From: an uncultured Ruminococcus sp.
Lineage (GTDB): Bacteria; Bacillota; Clostridia; Oscillospirales; CAG-272
Direction: 5' to 3'
Length of the DNA: 33,064 nt
Assembly: GCA_902778725.1 (NCBI GenBank)
Contig: CACYYS010000018.1
Span: 1 to 33,064 of the forward strand
Positions 24,484 to 32,408 of the stretch are shown here, piece by piece. The notes under the pieces were generated by a model. The model was given only the letters and a program-made list of their open reading frames with translations. It had not been told where the DNA came from and did not search any database. The position numbers and the translations under genes were made by a program. Within the stretch, counting starts at the first letter, position 1, and every line of letters begins with the position of its first letter.

Positions 24484-24707
24484 AAGCGGACCCCCGATCC
24501 GGTTTCATACGGAACGTTGTGTTCATCAAGCAAAAGGACGGCGGCGGGGAGATCCCGCGCAAAGACACGGAGTGAATAAACGCATCCGCGCCCTGTGCGG
24601 GACGAGTCGCTTTTGATCAGCTCGCTTCGGATCCGATGTTCGCGCAGCAGTCTCTGCGCTTTGATCGCATTTGTCTGTGACCCCAATGTGATAATCGAAA
24701 GTTGCAT
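24480..24707 (-). CDS. DUF3343 family putative Se/S carrier-like protein
   Basis: 75-residue protein of the DUF3343 family, described in databases as a putative selenium/sulfur carrier. It shows the N-terminal beta-alpha unit ITLGSQTNAIKAQRLLREHRI, a central strand with the conserved GCVYSLRVF whose Cys (about residue 42) could carry sulfur, and a final helix-strand (LLLDEHNVPYETG). GGAGG precedes the ATG at five bases. Its last codon and stop overlap the desulfurase start by four bases, so the two are translated together, matching the idea of a sulfur or selenium donor and its acceptor. The family link is from memory of the pattern; function is inferred. Confidence 0.85.
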   Translation of the reverse strand: MQLSIITLGSQTNAIKAQRLLREHRIRSELIKSDSSRTGRGCVYSLRVFARDLPAAVLLLDEHNVPYETGSGVRF

Positions 24708-24717
24708 CTTTTCCTCC

Positions 24718-24736
24718 GCGGCAAAGACCTTGCCGC
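24718..24736 (-). other. Leader hairpin before the DUF3343 ribosome binding site
   Basis: On the minus strand GCGGCAA and TTGCCGC pair around five bases; the downstream arm ends right at the GGAGG. Similar placement to hairpins at 5420 and 21546. No convincing promoter was found for this unit between 24737 and 24851. Confidence 0.35.
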
Positions 24737-24851
24737 ACTAACAGATTATGCAGGCGGCCGGGGTTGCGGAACACCGGCCCCGGGTTTCCCCGCTCCAAAA
24801 AGAAAAACGGGGGAGAAGCGGATTTTCCTCGCGATATTTCCCCTTGCGGCG

Positions 24852-24880
24852 TTGACTTTTTTTAAGTTTGTATGTATAAT
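24852..24880 (+). promoter_or_regulatory. Promoter of the nusB-recN operon
   Basis: TTGACT (24852-24857), 17-base T-rich spacer and perfect TATAAT (24875-24880). It is the only clear promoter before the nine genes that follow. Confidence 0.88.
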
Positions 24881-24917
24881 TATTAAAAAAGAAAATATAA
24901 ACAAATAGGGACACGAT

Positions 24918-25334
24918 ATGAGAAGCAGAAGATCCGCAAGGGAAGCGATCATCGGGTTGGTATACGAACGGGGATTCCACGACCCCGCCGAGACGCCGGA
25001 GGAGATCCTGGCGCTCGCCGCAGAGCAGCGGGAGATCGGAGACGATCCCTATATTTCCGCCTGCTTTTTCGGGATCTGCGCCCATCTGGACGAGATCGAC
25101 AAAAAAATAAACGAATACGCCGAGGGATGGAGCACGGAGCGGATCTCGGGCGTCACTCTCTCGATCCTCCGCCTCGCGGTCTACGAGTTGCTCTACGCCG
25201 AGGAAAAGCTGCCGTACAGCATCGCGATCAACGAGGCTGTCGAGCTGGCGAAAAGCTATGCCGAGGACGGAGCCGCGTCCTTCCTCAACGGGATCCTCAA
25301 CGCTCTCGCCAAGGCAAACGGATGCGAGGCGTAA
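24918..25334 (+). CDS. nusB: Transcription antitermination protein NusB
   Basis: 138-residue all-helical RNA-binding protein that, with NusE (S10), recognises boxA in rRNA antitermination. It starts with SRRSAREAIIGLVYERGF (the conserved R-x-x-A pattern of helix 1), has YAEGWSTERISGVTLSILRLAVYELLY, the best-conserved block, and ends with IAINEAVELAKSYAEDGAASFLNGILNAL. Length is normal. AGGGAC precedes the ATG. First gene of a long operon; the next ORF begins at the base after its stop codon. Confidence 0.95.
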   Translation: MRSRRSAREAIIGLVYERGFHDPAETPEEILALAAEQREIGDDPYISACFFGICAHLDEIDKKINEYAEGWSTERISGVTLSILRLAVYELLYAEEKLPYSIAINEAVELAKSYAEDGAASFLNGILNALAKANGCEA

Positions 25335-26294
25335 ATGGAGACCGCGTTTCTCGGTGTCGACACCAGCAATTATACGACCTCGGTCGCTCTGGTCTCGGAG
25401 GATAAAACGATCCTCCTGAACGCGAGGCGCCTGCTCCCCGTCAAAGAGGGAGAGGTCGGTCTGCGCCAGCAGAACGCTCTGTTTGAGCATACCAAAAATC
25501 TTCCCGAGCTTTTTGAAGAGAACCGGGAGCTCTTTTCCCGCTTCCGGATCGCCGCGATCGGCGTTTCGGCGCGCCCGCGGGACGTTGAGGGCTCGTATAT
25601 GCCCTGTTTTCTCGCCGGGGTGTCCGCCGCTTCCGCGTCCGCCGTATCCGCGGGGATCCCTCTCTACCGTTTTTCCCATCAATGCGGCCATATCCGCGCC
25701 GCGCTCCACGGAGCCGGCATCGATCCGGAGGGGCGGTTTACCGCTCTGCACGTTTCCGGCGGGACGACGGAGATGCTGCTCGCGGAGCGGACGGCGGAGG
25801 GATTTTCCACCCGGATCACCGGCGGTACGCTCGATCTCTGCGCCGGGCAGGCGATCGACCGGACCGGCGTGATGCTCGGTTTCCCGTTCCCGTGCGGGCG
25901 GTATCTGGAGGAGGCGGCGCTGACTTATCAGGGCTCCCTTCCGAGACCCCAGATCTCCGTCCGGGAGCGCACCTTCAACCTGTCCGGTCTGCAGAACCTT
26001 GCCGAACGGGATTACGTCCGCCATCGCGACAAGGCGCGTACCTCGCTGTTTGTCCTCGAATTCATCGCCGCCTCGCTGAAATGGATCATCGAAGCGCAGC
26101 TTGCCTCTTACGGCAGGATGCCGGTCCTCTGCGCCGGCGGCGTTATGAGCAATTCGATCATCAAAAAACGCCTCTCACGGATCAAGGGCGTGGCGTTCGC
26201 TCCGCCCGAGCTTTCCGCTGATAACGCGGTCGGGACCGCTCTGCTCGCGCGGGATCGCTGCCTTACCGGAAACGGAGACGATCATGCAACTTGA
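25335..26294 (+). CDS. TsaD/Kae1-like (M22 family) protein, probable paralogue
   Basis: 319-residue ASKHA-fold protein related to TsaD, the catalytic subunit of tRNA t6A synthesis. It has GVDTSNYTTSVAL near 7-19, LPVKEGEVGLRQQNALFEH, the metal-binding pair H115 and H119 in SHQCGHIRAAL, the nucleotide-site loop HVSGGTTEMLL, and ADNAVGTALLA with the third metal Asp near the C terminus. It differs from true TsaD in lacking the full C-terminal extension and in its active-site spacing, and matches a clostridial paralogue group labelled glycoprotease or peptidase M22 with no proven function. The true tsaD is presumably elsewhere. It sits where folD stands in Bacillus, with no gap after nusB and an 11-base overlap with xseA. 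Confidence 0.82.
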   Translation: METAFLGVDTSNYTTSVALVSEDKTILLNARRLLPVKEGEVGLRQQNALFEHTKNLPELFEENRELFSRFRIAAIGVSARPRDVEGSYMPCFLAGVSAASASAVSAGIPLYRFSHQCGHIRAALHGAGIDPEGRFTALHVSGGTTEMLLAERTAEGFSTRITGGTLDLCAGQAIDRTGVMLGFPFPCGRYLEEAALTYQGSLPRPQISVRERTFNLSGLQNLAERDYVRHRDKARTSLFVLEFIAASLKWIIEAQLASYGRMPVLCAGGVMSNSIIKKRLSRIKGVAFAPPELSADNAVGTALLARDRCLTGNGDDHAT

Positions 26295-27531
26295 ATCCGC
26301 GCTGACCGTATCACAGGTCAATCAATATCTGAAAGATCTGATGGAGGGGGATCCGGTTCTCTCGTCCGTTGCCGTGGAGGGAGAGATCTCCAATTTCAAG
26401 CGGCAGTATCCCTCCGGTCACCTTTACTTCTCCTTGAAGGACGCCGGGGGACAGCTGAGGTGTGTGATGTTCCGTTCCAGCGCCGCTTCGCTGGAGTTTG
26501 AGCCGAAGGACGGGGACGCCGTCCGGGCGTACGGGAGGATCACCGTTTACCCGCGCGACGGCTCCTATCAGCTTTACTGCTTCCGTCTCCTTCGCTCCGG
26601 CGCGGGAGCGCTCTGGGAGCAGTACGAAAAGCTCAAGAAAAAACTGACGGAGGAAGGGATCCTGGATCCCGCCCGCCACCGTCCTCTCCCCGCGTTCCCG
26701 AAGACGGTCGGCGTGATCACCTCACGCACCGGAGCGGCGGTGCGCGATATCTTTTCCGTACTCAAGCGCCGCTTTCCCTCGGTGCAGATCGTCTTTTGCG
26801 CCGCTTCTGTCCAGGGGGCGGAAGCGCCCCGCGAGCTTTGCGCCGCGCTCGCCCGGATGCAGGAAGCGGGGAATGCCGACGTGATCCTGATCGGACGCGG
26901 AGGAGGCTCGGCGGAGGATCTCTGGGCGTTCAACGACGAGGGACTTTGCCGCGATATCGCCGCCTGCCGGGTCCCCGTGATCAGCTGCGTCGGACATGAA
27001 ACGGATTTTACTCTGGCGGATTTTGCCGCCGATTGCCGCGCGCCCACGCCGTCCGCCGCGGCGGAACTGGCCGTTCCGGACGCGGAGGAGCTGCTCCGCC
27101 GGATCGGAACGGATCATCGCCGTCTTGTCCGCTCGATGGAGGGCAAGCTGGCGGATCGCCGGCAGTGGCTCGATTCCTTGGTCGGTCGCCCGGTCCTCAA
27201 AAGTCCGACCGCCTCGCTTGAGGCGAGGAGAAAAGACCTTGTTCTGCGCGGGCAGACGCTCCGGGACGCGATCCGCCGGATCCAAAACGGAAAGGCGACG
27301 CGGTTTTCCGAGCTTTCCGCCGCGCTCTCGGCGCTCGATCCGCTCGCCGTTCTCGCCCGGGGCTATTCCTTTGCCGCCGATGAAGACGGCGCCACGGTGA
27401 TGAAGGCCGGGGACGTCGTCCCGGGAGAAAAACTTGTCCTGCGCTTCGTTGACGGCTCCGTCAAAGCGACCGCGGACGAGATCAGAATATTTGAGGAGAA
27501 AGAAAATGCCGGAAAAGAAACTGTCGTTTGA
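26284..27531 (+). CDS. xseA: Exodeoxyribonuclease VII large subunit
   Basis: 415-residue large subunit of the single-strand-specific nuclease ExoVII (repair, recombination). N-terminal OB fold: LTVSQVNQYLKDLMEGDPVL, VEGEISNFKRQYPSGHLYFS and AVRAYGRITVYPRDGSYQLYC. Catalytic core: PKTVGVITSRTGAAVRDIFS, DVILIGRGGGSAEDLWAFNDE and PVISCVGHETDFTLADFAAD, with the RAPTPSAAAEL signature. A coiled-coil and a C-terminal segment with LARGYSFA follow. Close to family length, slightly short. Overlaps the previous gene by 11 bases and xseB by 26. Confidence 0.96.
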   Translation: MQLESALTVSQVNQYLKDLMEGDPVLSSVAVEGEISNFKRQYPSGHLYFSLKDAGGQLRCVMFRSSAASLEFEPKDGDAVRAYGRITVYPRDGSYQLYCFRLLRSGAGALWEQYEKLKKKLTEEGILDPARHRPLPAFPKTVGVITSRTGAAVRDIFSVLKRRFPSVQIVFCAASVQGAEAPRELCAALARMQEAGNADVILIGRGGGSAEDLWAFNDEGLCRDIAACRVPVISCVGHETDFTLADFAADCRAPTPSAAAELAVPDAEELLRRIGTDHRRLVRSMEGKLADRRQWLDSLVGRPVLKSPTASLEARRKDLVLRGQTLRDAIRRIQNGKATRFSELSAALSALDPLAVLARGYSFAADEDGATVMKAGDVVPGEKLVLRFVDGSVKATADEIRIFEEKENAGKETVV

Positions 27532-27706
27532 AGATGCGATGAAACGGCTCGACGAGGTCGTCAAGCAGCTGGAGACCGGGAACGCGCCGCTCTCCGAATC
27601 GCTTGCGCTGTTTGAGGAAGGCGTCGCGCTCGTCCGCCGCTGCAACGATGAATTGAACGCCGCCGAAAAAAAGATCAAGGACCTTTCCGTCGATGAAAAC
27701 GCTTGA
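27506..27706 (+). CDS. xseB: Exodeoxyribonuclease VII small subunit
   Basis: 66-residue helical hairpin subunit that wraps around XseA. LSFEDAMKRLDEVVKQLETGNAPLSESLALFEEGVALVRRC is the classic family block (EAMxxLExIVxxLExGxxxLxxSLxxYExG). ATG 27506 is used with GGAGAAAG upstream; it lies inside the 3' end of xseA in another frame. Overlaps ispA by 14 bases. Confidence 0.96.
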   Translation: MPEKKLSFEDAMKRLDEVVKQLETGNAPLSESLALFEEGVALVRRCNDELNAAEKKIKDLSVDENA

Positions 27707-28550
27707 AGAACAGGAACTGACGGGGAGGATCGCGGAAGACGCCGGTCTGGTGGAAAAAGCGCTCGCGGAGCGTTGGCTTTCCGACGTTGGGACGTACGCC
27801 CCGCTGCTTGGCGAGGCGATGCGCTGGGCCGTCCTCGGCGGCGGGAAGAGGGTGCGCGCCTTTCTCTGCCTCGAGACGGCGAGGGCGCTCGCGCCGGAGG
27901 CGGACGCGCTCGATTACGCCTGCGCGCTGGAGCTGCTTCACGCTTCCTCTCTTGTCCACGACGATATGCCGGAGATGGACAACGACGAGATGCGCCGGGG
28001 AAAACCCTCCTGTCACAAAAAATTCGGTCCCGCGATCGCTTTGATGGCGGGGGACGCTCTGATCGCTCTGGCTTTTGAGGCAGCGAGCAAGGGACCGTAC
28101 GCCGCGCGCGCCGTATCCCTCCTCGCCGAGGCGGGCGGCTGGCAGGGGATCGCCTCCGGACAGACGCTCGACCTCCTCTCCGAAGGGAAGCGCATCACTC
28201 TTGCGCAGCTCAAAGAACTGCAGAGGCTGAAGACGGGACGGCTGATCCGCGCCTCCGCCGAGCTCGGCGCGCTCGCCGCAAGCGCTTCCGCGGATGAGAC
28301 ACGGGATTTTGCCGCTTATGCGGAGGCGATCGGACTCGCCTTCCAGGTCACGGACGATCTTTTGGACGCCGGCGAGGAGGGGAGCGACCGTGCGCGGGAT
28401 CTCGCGACTTTCCTTTGCTTTATGACGCCGGAGGAGGCGCGGGCTTACGCGTCGGAGCTCACGGAAACGGGGAAAGACGCGATCCGGAAGTATCCCGGCG
28501 CCGGGCTTCTTCTTTCCTTTGCGGACCGCCTCCTTGCGAGGACATACTGA
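27693..28550 (+). CDS. ispA: Polyprenyl synthetase, farnesyl diphosphate synthase type
   Basis: 285-residue head-to-tail prenyl transferase that makes farnesyl (or geranyl) diphosphate from isopentenyl and dimethylallyl diphosphate. First aspartate-rich motif D90-D91-x4-D96 in HDDMPEMDNDEMRRGKP; second motif D221-D222-x2-D225 in FQVTDDLLDAGEEGSD. The GGKRVRAFLCLETAR block near 50-64 binds the diphosphate. The two residues inserted in the first motif are typical of bacterial short-chain (FPP) synthases. In Bacillus the neighbouring gene is dxs; here tlyA comes directly after ispA. Start overlaps xseB. Confidence 0.93.
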   Translation: MKTLEEQELTGRIAEDAGLVEKALAERWLSDVGTYAPLLGEAMRWAVLGGGKRVRAFLCLETARALAPEADALDYACALELLHASSLVHDDMPEMDNDEMRRGKPSCHKKFGPAIALMAGDALIALAFEAASKGPYAARAVSLLAEAGGWQGIASGQTLDLLSEGKRITLAQLKELQRLKTGRLIRASAELGALAASASADETRDFAAYAEAIGLAFQVTDDLLDAGEEGSDRARDLATFLCFMTPEEARAYASELTETGKDAIRKYPGAGLLLSFADRLLARTY

Positions 28551-28551
28551 T

Positions 28552-29331
28552 ATGCGGGCCGATGCGCTCCTCTTTGCCTCCGGTCTGGCGGAAAGCCGCA
28601 GCAAGGCGCAGCAGATGATCCGGGAGGGGTGTGTTTACGCCGGAGGGAAGCAGATCAAAAAACCGGCGGCCGAGCTCCCGGACGACACCATGCTTTCCGT
28701 CGTTCGCCTGACCGAGCATTTTGTCGGGCGCGGCGGTCTGAAACTGCTTGCCGCGCTTTCCGATTTCGGCGTCGATCCCGCGGGGATGCGGTGTCTCGAC
28801 GTCGGCGCCTCGACCGGCGGCTTTACCGACTGTCTCCTCAAGCGCGGCGCGGCCGCCGTCACCGCCGTGGATTGCGGGCGCGATCAGCTCGCCCCCTCTC
28901 TGCGGGCGGACAGCCGGGTCCGCTCTCTTGAAGGTCTCAACGCCCGCTATATGACGCGGGAGGACGTGGGGGACGGATACGATCTTGCGGTAATGGATCT
29001 TTCTTTTATCTCCCTGACCTACGTATTGCCGGCGATCCCGCCGCTGCTCGCGGAGGACGGCAGGATCATCGCGCTGATCAAGCCTCAGTTCGAACTGGAC
29101 GCGAAGTCCGTTTCAAAAGGGGTGGTCCGGGGAGCCGAAAAACGCTTGAGAGCGTTGGAGCGGGTCTACGATTTTCTCCCCGGGGTCGGGCTGACTCCGC
29201 TTGCCTTTTCCGTTTCCCCGATCAAAGGAGGAGACGGAAATACCGAATACCTTTGCTGCCTGAAAAAAACACGGGAAGGCGGAGAGACCGTCTTCCGGCG
29301 CGAGGCGCTCCGAGCGCTTGCCCGCGCCTGA
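28552..29331 (+). CDS. tlyA: TlyA family rRNA methyltransferase
   Basis: 259-residue protein with an N-terminal S4 RNA-binding domain (RADALLFASGLAESRSKAQQ to about residue 60) and a Rossmann-fold methyltransferase domain of the RrmJ/FtsJ type: CLDVGASTGGFTDCLLKRGA (SAM loop), AVDCGRDQL, DLAVMDLSFISLTYVLPAI and ALIKPQFELD. TlyA adds 2'-O-methyl groups to cytidines of 16S and 23S rRNA in actinobacteria; some relatives are described as haemolysins, probably a secondary label. ATG 28552 gives the standard S4 start, GAGG ten bases before it; the longer frame lies in ispA. Confidence 0.94.
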   Translation: MRADALLFASGLAESRSKAQQMIREGCVYAGGKQIKKPAAELPDDTMLSVVRLTEHFVGRGGLKLLAALSDFGVDPAGMRCLDVGASTGGFTDCLLKRGAAAVTAVDCGRDQLAPSLRADSRVRSLEGLNARYMTREDVGDGYDLAVMDLSFISLTYVLPAIPPLLAEDGRIIALIKPQFELDAKSVSKGVVRGAEKRLRALERVYDFLPGVGLTPLAFSVSPIKGGDGNTEYLCCLKKTREGGETVFRREALRALARA

Positions 29332-29343
29332 CGAAAGGATAGT

Positions 29344-30207
29344 ATGAACGAGAAACCGATCAGGACCGTGGTCCTGAATACCAATCCCCTCAAGGACGCC
29401 GGTTTGCAGACTTTCCGCACGGTCGGAGCGTACCTCCTGGAAAAGGGCTTTTCGGTCCGGATCCCGCGGGAATACGCGGCGGGAGAAAGCGGTTTTATCT
29501 GCTTTGACGATTCGGAAAAACTGTACCGCGGCGCCGATTGCGCCGTCCTGCTCGGCGGAGACGGTACGATCCTGCGGGCGGCGCGCTATACCGTTCCGGC
29601 CGGTTGTCCCATGCTCGGGATCAATCTCGGCAGACTGGGATTCATGGCGGAATTGGAGCCGGAGGAATACCGGATGCTCGACCGGCTCTATGCCGGAGAG
29701 TACGGGATCGAGGAGCGGATGACGCTCGCTGTCTCGGTGACGGAAAACGGCCGCACGACCCCTGTCTGCGAGGCCGCGCTCAACGACGCGGTCATCTCGC
29801 ACGGAGCAAGCTGCCGTATCGTGGATCTCTCCCTCTGCTGCGGGGACAGGGAAGTCTCCCTCTATCGCTGCGACGGTCTGATCCTTTCCACCCCGACCGG
29901 CTCCACGGCCTATTCGATGTCGGCGGGCGGTCCGGTGCTGGATCCGCTTTTGCGTTGCCTCTCGGTCGTGCCGATCTGCCCCGTTTCGCCCGCGGCAAAG
30001 CCGCTGGTCTTTGCGGGCGATTCGGTCATGACGGTGAAAAACTGCTATGAGAGGGAAGAGAGCGTTATGCTCACGGTGGACGGTCGGATCTCCGTCCCGG
30101 TGCCGCGCGGCGCGTTTGTGGAATGCCGCGCCTCCCGGTACGCCGCCAAAATGATCAAATTGAAAGACAACCGTTTTTTTTCCGTTCTCAACCGGAAAAT
30201 CAACTGA
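29344..30207 (+). CDS. nadK: NAD kinase
   Basis: 287-residue ATP- or polyphosphate-dependent kinase that makes NADP. Motifs: LLGGDGTILRAARY near 70-83 (catalytic GGDGT), GINLGRLGFMAEL near 92-104, the LNDAVISHGASCRIVDLSL NE/D-type block, and GLILSTPTGSTAYSMSAGGPVLDP, the substrate-binding loop. Standard length. ACGAAAGGATAGT precedes the ATG. The product completes the redox-cofactor supply needed by biosynthetic genes; in this operon it stands between tlyA and argR, as in many clostridia. Confidence 0.96.
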   Translation: MNEKPIRTVVLNTNPLKDAGLQTFRTVGAYLLEKGFSVRIPREYAAGESGFICFDDSEKLYRGADCAVLLGGDGTILRAARYTVPAGCPMLGINLGRLGFMAELEPEEYRMLDRLYAGEYGIEERMTLAVSVTENGRTTPVCEAALNDAVISHGASCRIVDLSLCCGDREVSLYRCDGLILSTPTGSTAYSMSAGGPVLDPLLRCLSVVPICPVSPAAKPLVFAGDSVMTVKNCYEREESVMLTVDGRISVPVPRGAFVECRASRYAAKMIKLKDNRFFSVLNRKIN

Positions 30208-30217
30208 AGGAGGCAAA

Positions 30218-30673
30218 ATGAAAAACAAACGTCAGGATAGGATACGGGAGATGGTGGAGCGTTACGATATCGAAACGCAGGAGGAACTGATCTCCCGTCT
30301 CCGCGAGCTCGGCTTCGACGTGACGCAGGCCACCATCAGCCGCGACATCCGGGAATTGAAACTCTCAAAGGTCATGACTGCGAAGGGCAGTTATAAGTAT
30401 ATCGTCCCGCAGAATTACGACGGCGGGAACCTGAAATTCCAAAACGCGCTCTCGGAGTCGATCGTCAAGGTCGATTGGGCGATGAATCAGATCATCATCA
30501 AGACCTTCCCCGGGATGGCGCAGGCGATCGCCGCCGCGATCGACGGGATCAACGATCCCCAGATCCTCGGCTGCGTCGCGGGAGACGACGCGATCATCGT
30601 GGTCGCACGCACGGTGAGCGCGGCGGAAACGCTCGGTCCGCAGCTTCGCCAGCGCATCCGCAGCCTCGGATAA
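30218..30673 (+). CDS. argR: Arginine repressor ArgR/AhrC
   Basis: 151-residue hexameric regulator. N-terminal winged HTH KNKRQDRIREMVERYDIETQ to about residue 70 with the DNA-recognition TQATISRDIRELKLSKV; C-terminal arginine-binding and oligomer domain with IKTFPGMAQAIAAAIDG and ILGCVAGDDAIIVVAR (the GDD-type arginine pocket). Standard length. It controls arginine synthesis and use; no ARG box was identified within the window, so its targets lie elsewhere. GGAGGC precedes the ATG; a short gap separates it from nadK and recN. Confidence 0.96.
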   Translation: MKNKRQDRIREMVERYDIETQEELISRLRELGFDVTQATISRDIRELKLSKVMTAKGSYKYIVPQNYDGGNLKFQNALSESIVKVDWAMNQIIIKTFPGMAQAIAAAIDGINDPQILGCVAGDDAIIVVARTVSAAETLGPQLRQRIRSLG

Positions 30674-30699
30674 AAGTCACACAGAAGAGAGGAAGCGCC

Positions 30700-32394
30700 A
30701 TGCTCGTTTCTCTGCATATCGAGAACCTCGCGGTCATCAAAAAAATAGAGCTGGATTTTCATGAAGGCTTCACCGCGCTCACGGGCGAGACGGGAGCCGG
30801 AAAATCCATACTTGTCGACAGCATCGGCCTGCTTTGCGGATCGCGGGCGGACAGGAATATGATCCGGACGGGGGCGGAGGCCGCGCTCGTTTCCGGTTAT
30901 TTTACCGATCTGCCCTTTTCCTGTACGGAGGTCCTCCGGGAAAACGGTATCGGCGTCGATGAGAACGAGGCGATGTTCTCGCGTTCGCTTGCCGCCGACG
31001 GGCGCTCCGTCTGCCGGATCAACGGCAGGCAGGTGCCGCTTTCCGTATACAAAGAGGCGGTCTCCGCGCTGATCAATATCCACGGACAGCAGGACAACTG
31101 GAGCTTGACCCGGGAAGCGACGCAGGCGGAAATGCTCGACCGGTACGCAAGAGACGAGAAGGAAAAAAACGAATATCAAAGGTGCTTTTCCCGCTATAAA
31201 GAGGCGGAGGAGGCGCTTGCCGCGATCAGGCGCGATACGGAGCGGGCGGAGGAGGAGCGCGAAATGCTTGCCTTCCGCGCAAACGATCTTTCCTCGGCAA
31301 AGCTCCGGGAGGGGGAGGAGGAAAAGCTCCTTGCCGAGCGCACCGTTCTCCGTAACGCCGAGCGCATCGAAAAACAGACCTCCTTTGCCCATCGCGCTCT
31401 GACGGGAGGAGAAAAGGTGAACGCGGTCTATGTGGTGGACCGCTCCGCGTCCGCTCTCCGCTCCCTTTCCGACGTTTCACCCGATTACGCCGCGCTGGCC
31501 GACCGGCTGGAAACGATCAAATACGAGCTGGAGGATATCTCCGAGACCGCCGTCCGCCTTTCCGGCGCTCCATCCGGCAATCCGACGGAGAGACTGACCG
31601 CGCTCGAGTCCCGTCTCGACCGCATCGACCGCCTGAAAAAGAAATACCGCGCCGACGTGCCGCAGCTCCTCCGGCTGCTGGAGGATACGAAAGAACGGCT
31701 CTCCCTCCTTGAAAACGCGGAAGGAGAAACGGAGGAGCGGGAAAAGGCGCTCGCCGCAGCGGCGAAAGAACTGGAAGCGGCGGCGTCCTCTCTGCGCTCG
31801 GTACGAAAAAAAGCGGCGGACGCCCTTTCCGCAGAGATTGGCTCGCAGCTCGATTTTCTGGATATGCCGAATGTGCGTTTTCTCGTCTCGGTCACAGAGA
31901 AACGGACCGAGAGCGGGGAAGTGCAGTATACGCAAAACGGCTCGGACGGGATCGCCTTTCTCCTCGCCGGAGGGGAGGGGGAAGTCCCGAAACCGCTCTC
32001 CAAGATCGCCTCGGGAGGGGAGCTGTCCCGTATCATGCTCGCGGCGAAGTCTGTCTTCTGCGAAGCGGACGCGGTCGGTACGATCATCTATGATGAGGTG
32101 GACGCCGGCGTATCCGGCCGGACGGCGCGCAAGATCGGTCTGAAGCTGAAAGAGACCGCGGCGAACGCCCAGGTCTTCTGCGTGACGCATTCCGCTCAGA
32201 TCGCCTCGCTTGCACAGACGCACGTCAAAGTGCTTAAACTTTTGAAGGACGGTCAGTATGAGTCGCACGTCAGGGAACTTGACCCTCTCGAGAGGATCGA
32301 CGAGCTTGCCCGCATCCTCGGCGGCATCAGCATCACCGACGCGCAGCGGAGAGCCGCAAAGGATCTTTTGAACGAAAAGACCGAACTGGAATAA
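30700..32394 (+). CDS. recN: DNA repair protein RecN
   Basis: 564-residue SMC-like ATPase for double-strand break repair. N-terminal half-ATPase with Walker A GETGAGKSILVDSIGLLCG (29-47) and the INIHGQQDNWSL block (Q-loop region); long antiparallel coiled coil about 145-370 rich in Glu, Arg and Lys; C-terminal half with the signature KIASGGELSRIMLAAK and Walker B TIIYDEVDAGVSGRTARKI, then VTHSAQIASLA (H-loop). Length is typical. ATG 30700 (MLVSLHIENLAVIKK) is preceded by AGAGAGGAAG; the longer open frame lies in argR. Last complete gene before murB, 14 bases further on. Confidence 0.96.
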   Translation: MLVSLHIENLAVIKKIELDFHEGFTALTGETGAGKSILVDSIGLLCGSRADRNMIRTGAEAALVSGYFTDLPFSCTEVLRENGIGVDENEAMFSRSLAADGRSVCRINGRQVPLSVYKEAVSALINIHGQQDNWSLTREATQAEMLDRYARDEKEKNEYQRCFSRYKEAEEALAAIRRDTERAEEEREMLAFRANDLSSAKLREGEEEKLLAERTVLRNAERIEKQTSFAHRALTGGEKVNAVYVVDRSASALRSLSDVSPDYAALADRLETIKYELEDISETAVRLSGAPSGNPTERLTALESRLDRIDRLKKKYRADVPQLLRLLEDTKERLSLLENAEGETEEREKALAAAAKELEAAASSLRSVRKKAADALSAEIGSQLDFLDMPNVRFLVSVTEKRTESGEVQYTQNGSDGIAFLLAGGEGEVPKPLSKIASGGELSRIMLAAKSVFCEADAVGTIIYDEVDAGVSGRTARKIGLKLKETAANAQVFCVTHSAQIASLAQTHVKVLKLLKDGQYESHVRELDPLERIDELARILGGISITDAQRRAAKDLLNEKTELE

Positions 32395-32408
32395 AGGATA
32401 GGGATAGG

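Noticed and set aside
24737..24851. GC-rich palindromic stretch (CCGGCCCCGGG and neighbours) between DUF3343 and nusB as an operator or riboswitch
   Set aside because: Short, imperfect symmetry only; no known aptamer pattern or convincing -10/-35 pair on the minus strand was found.
30218..30673. Autoregulatory ARG box before argR
   Set aside because: The ten-base gap to nadK and the nadK 3' end hold no recognisable palindrome of the ARG-box type.
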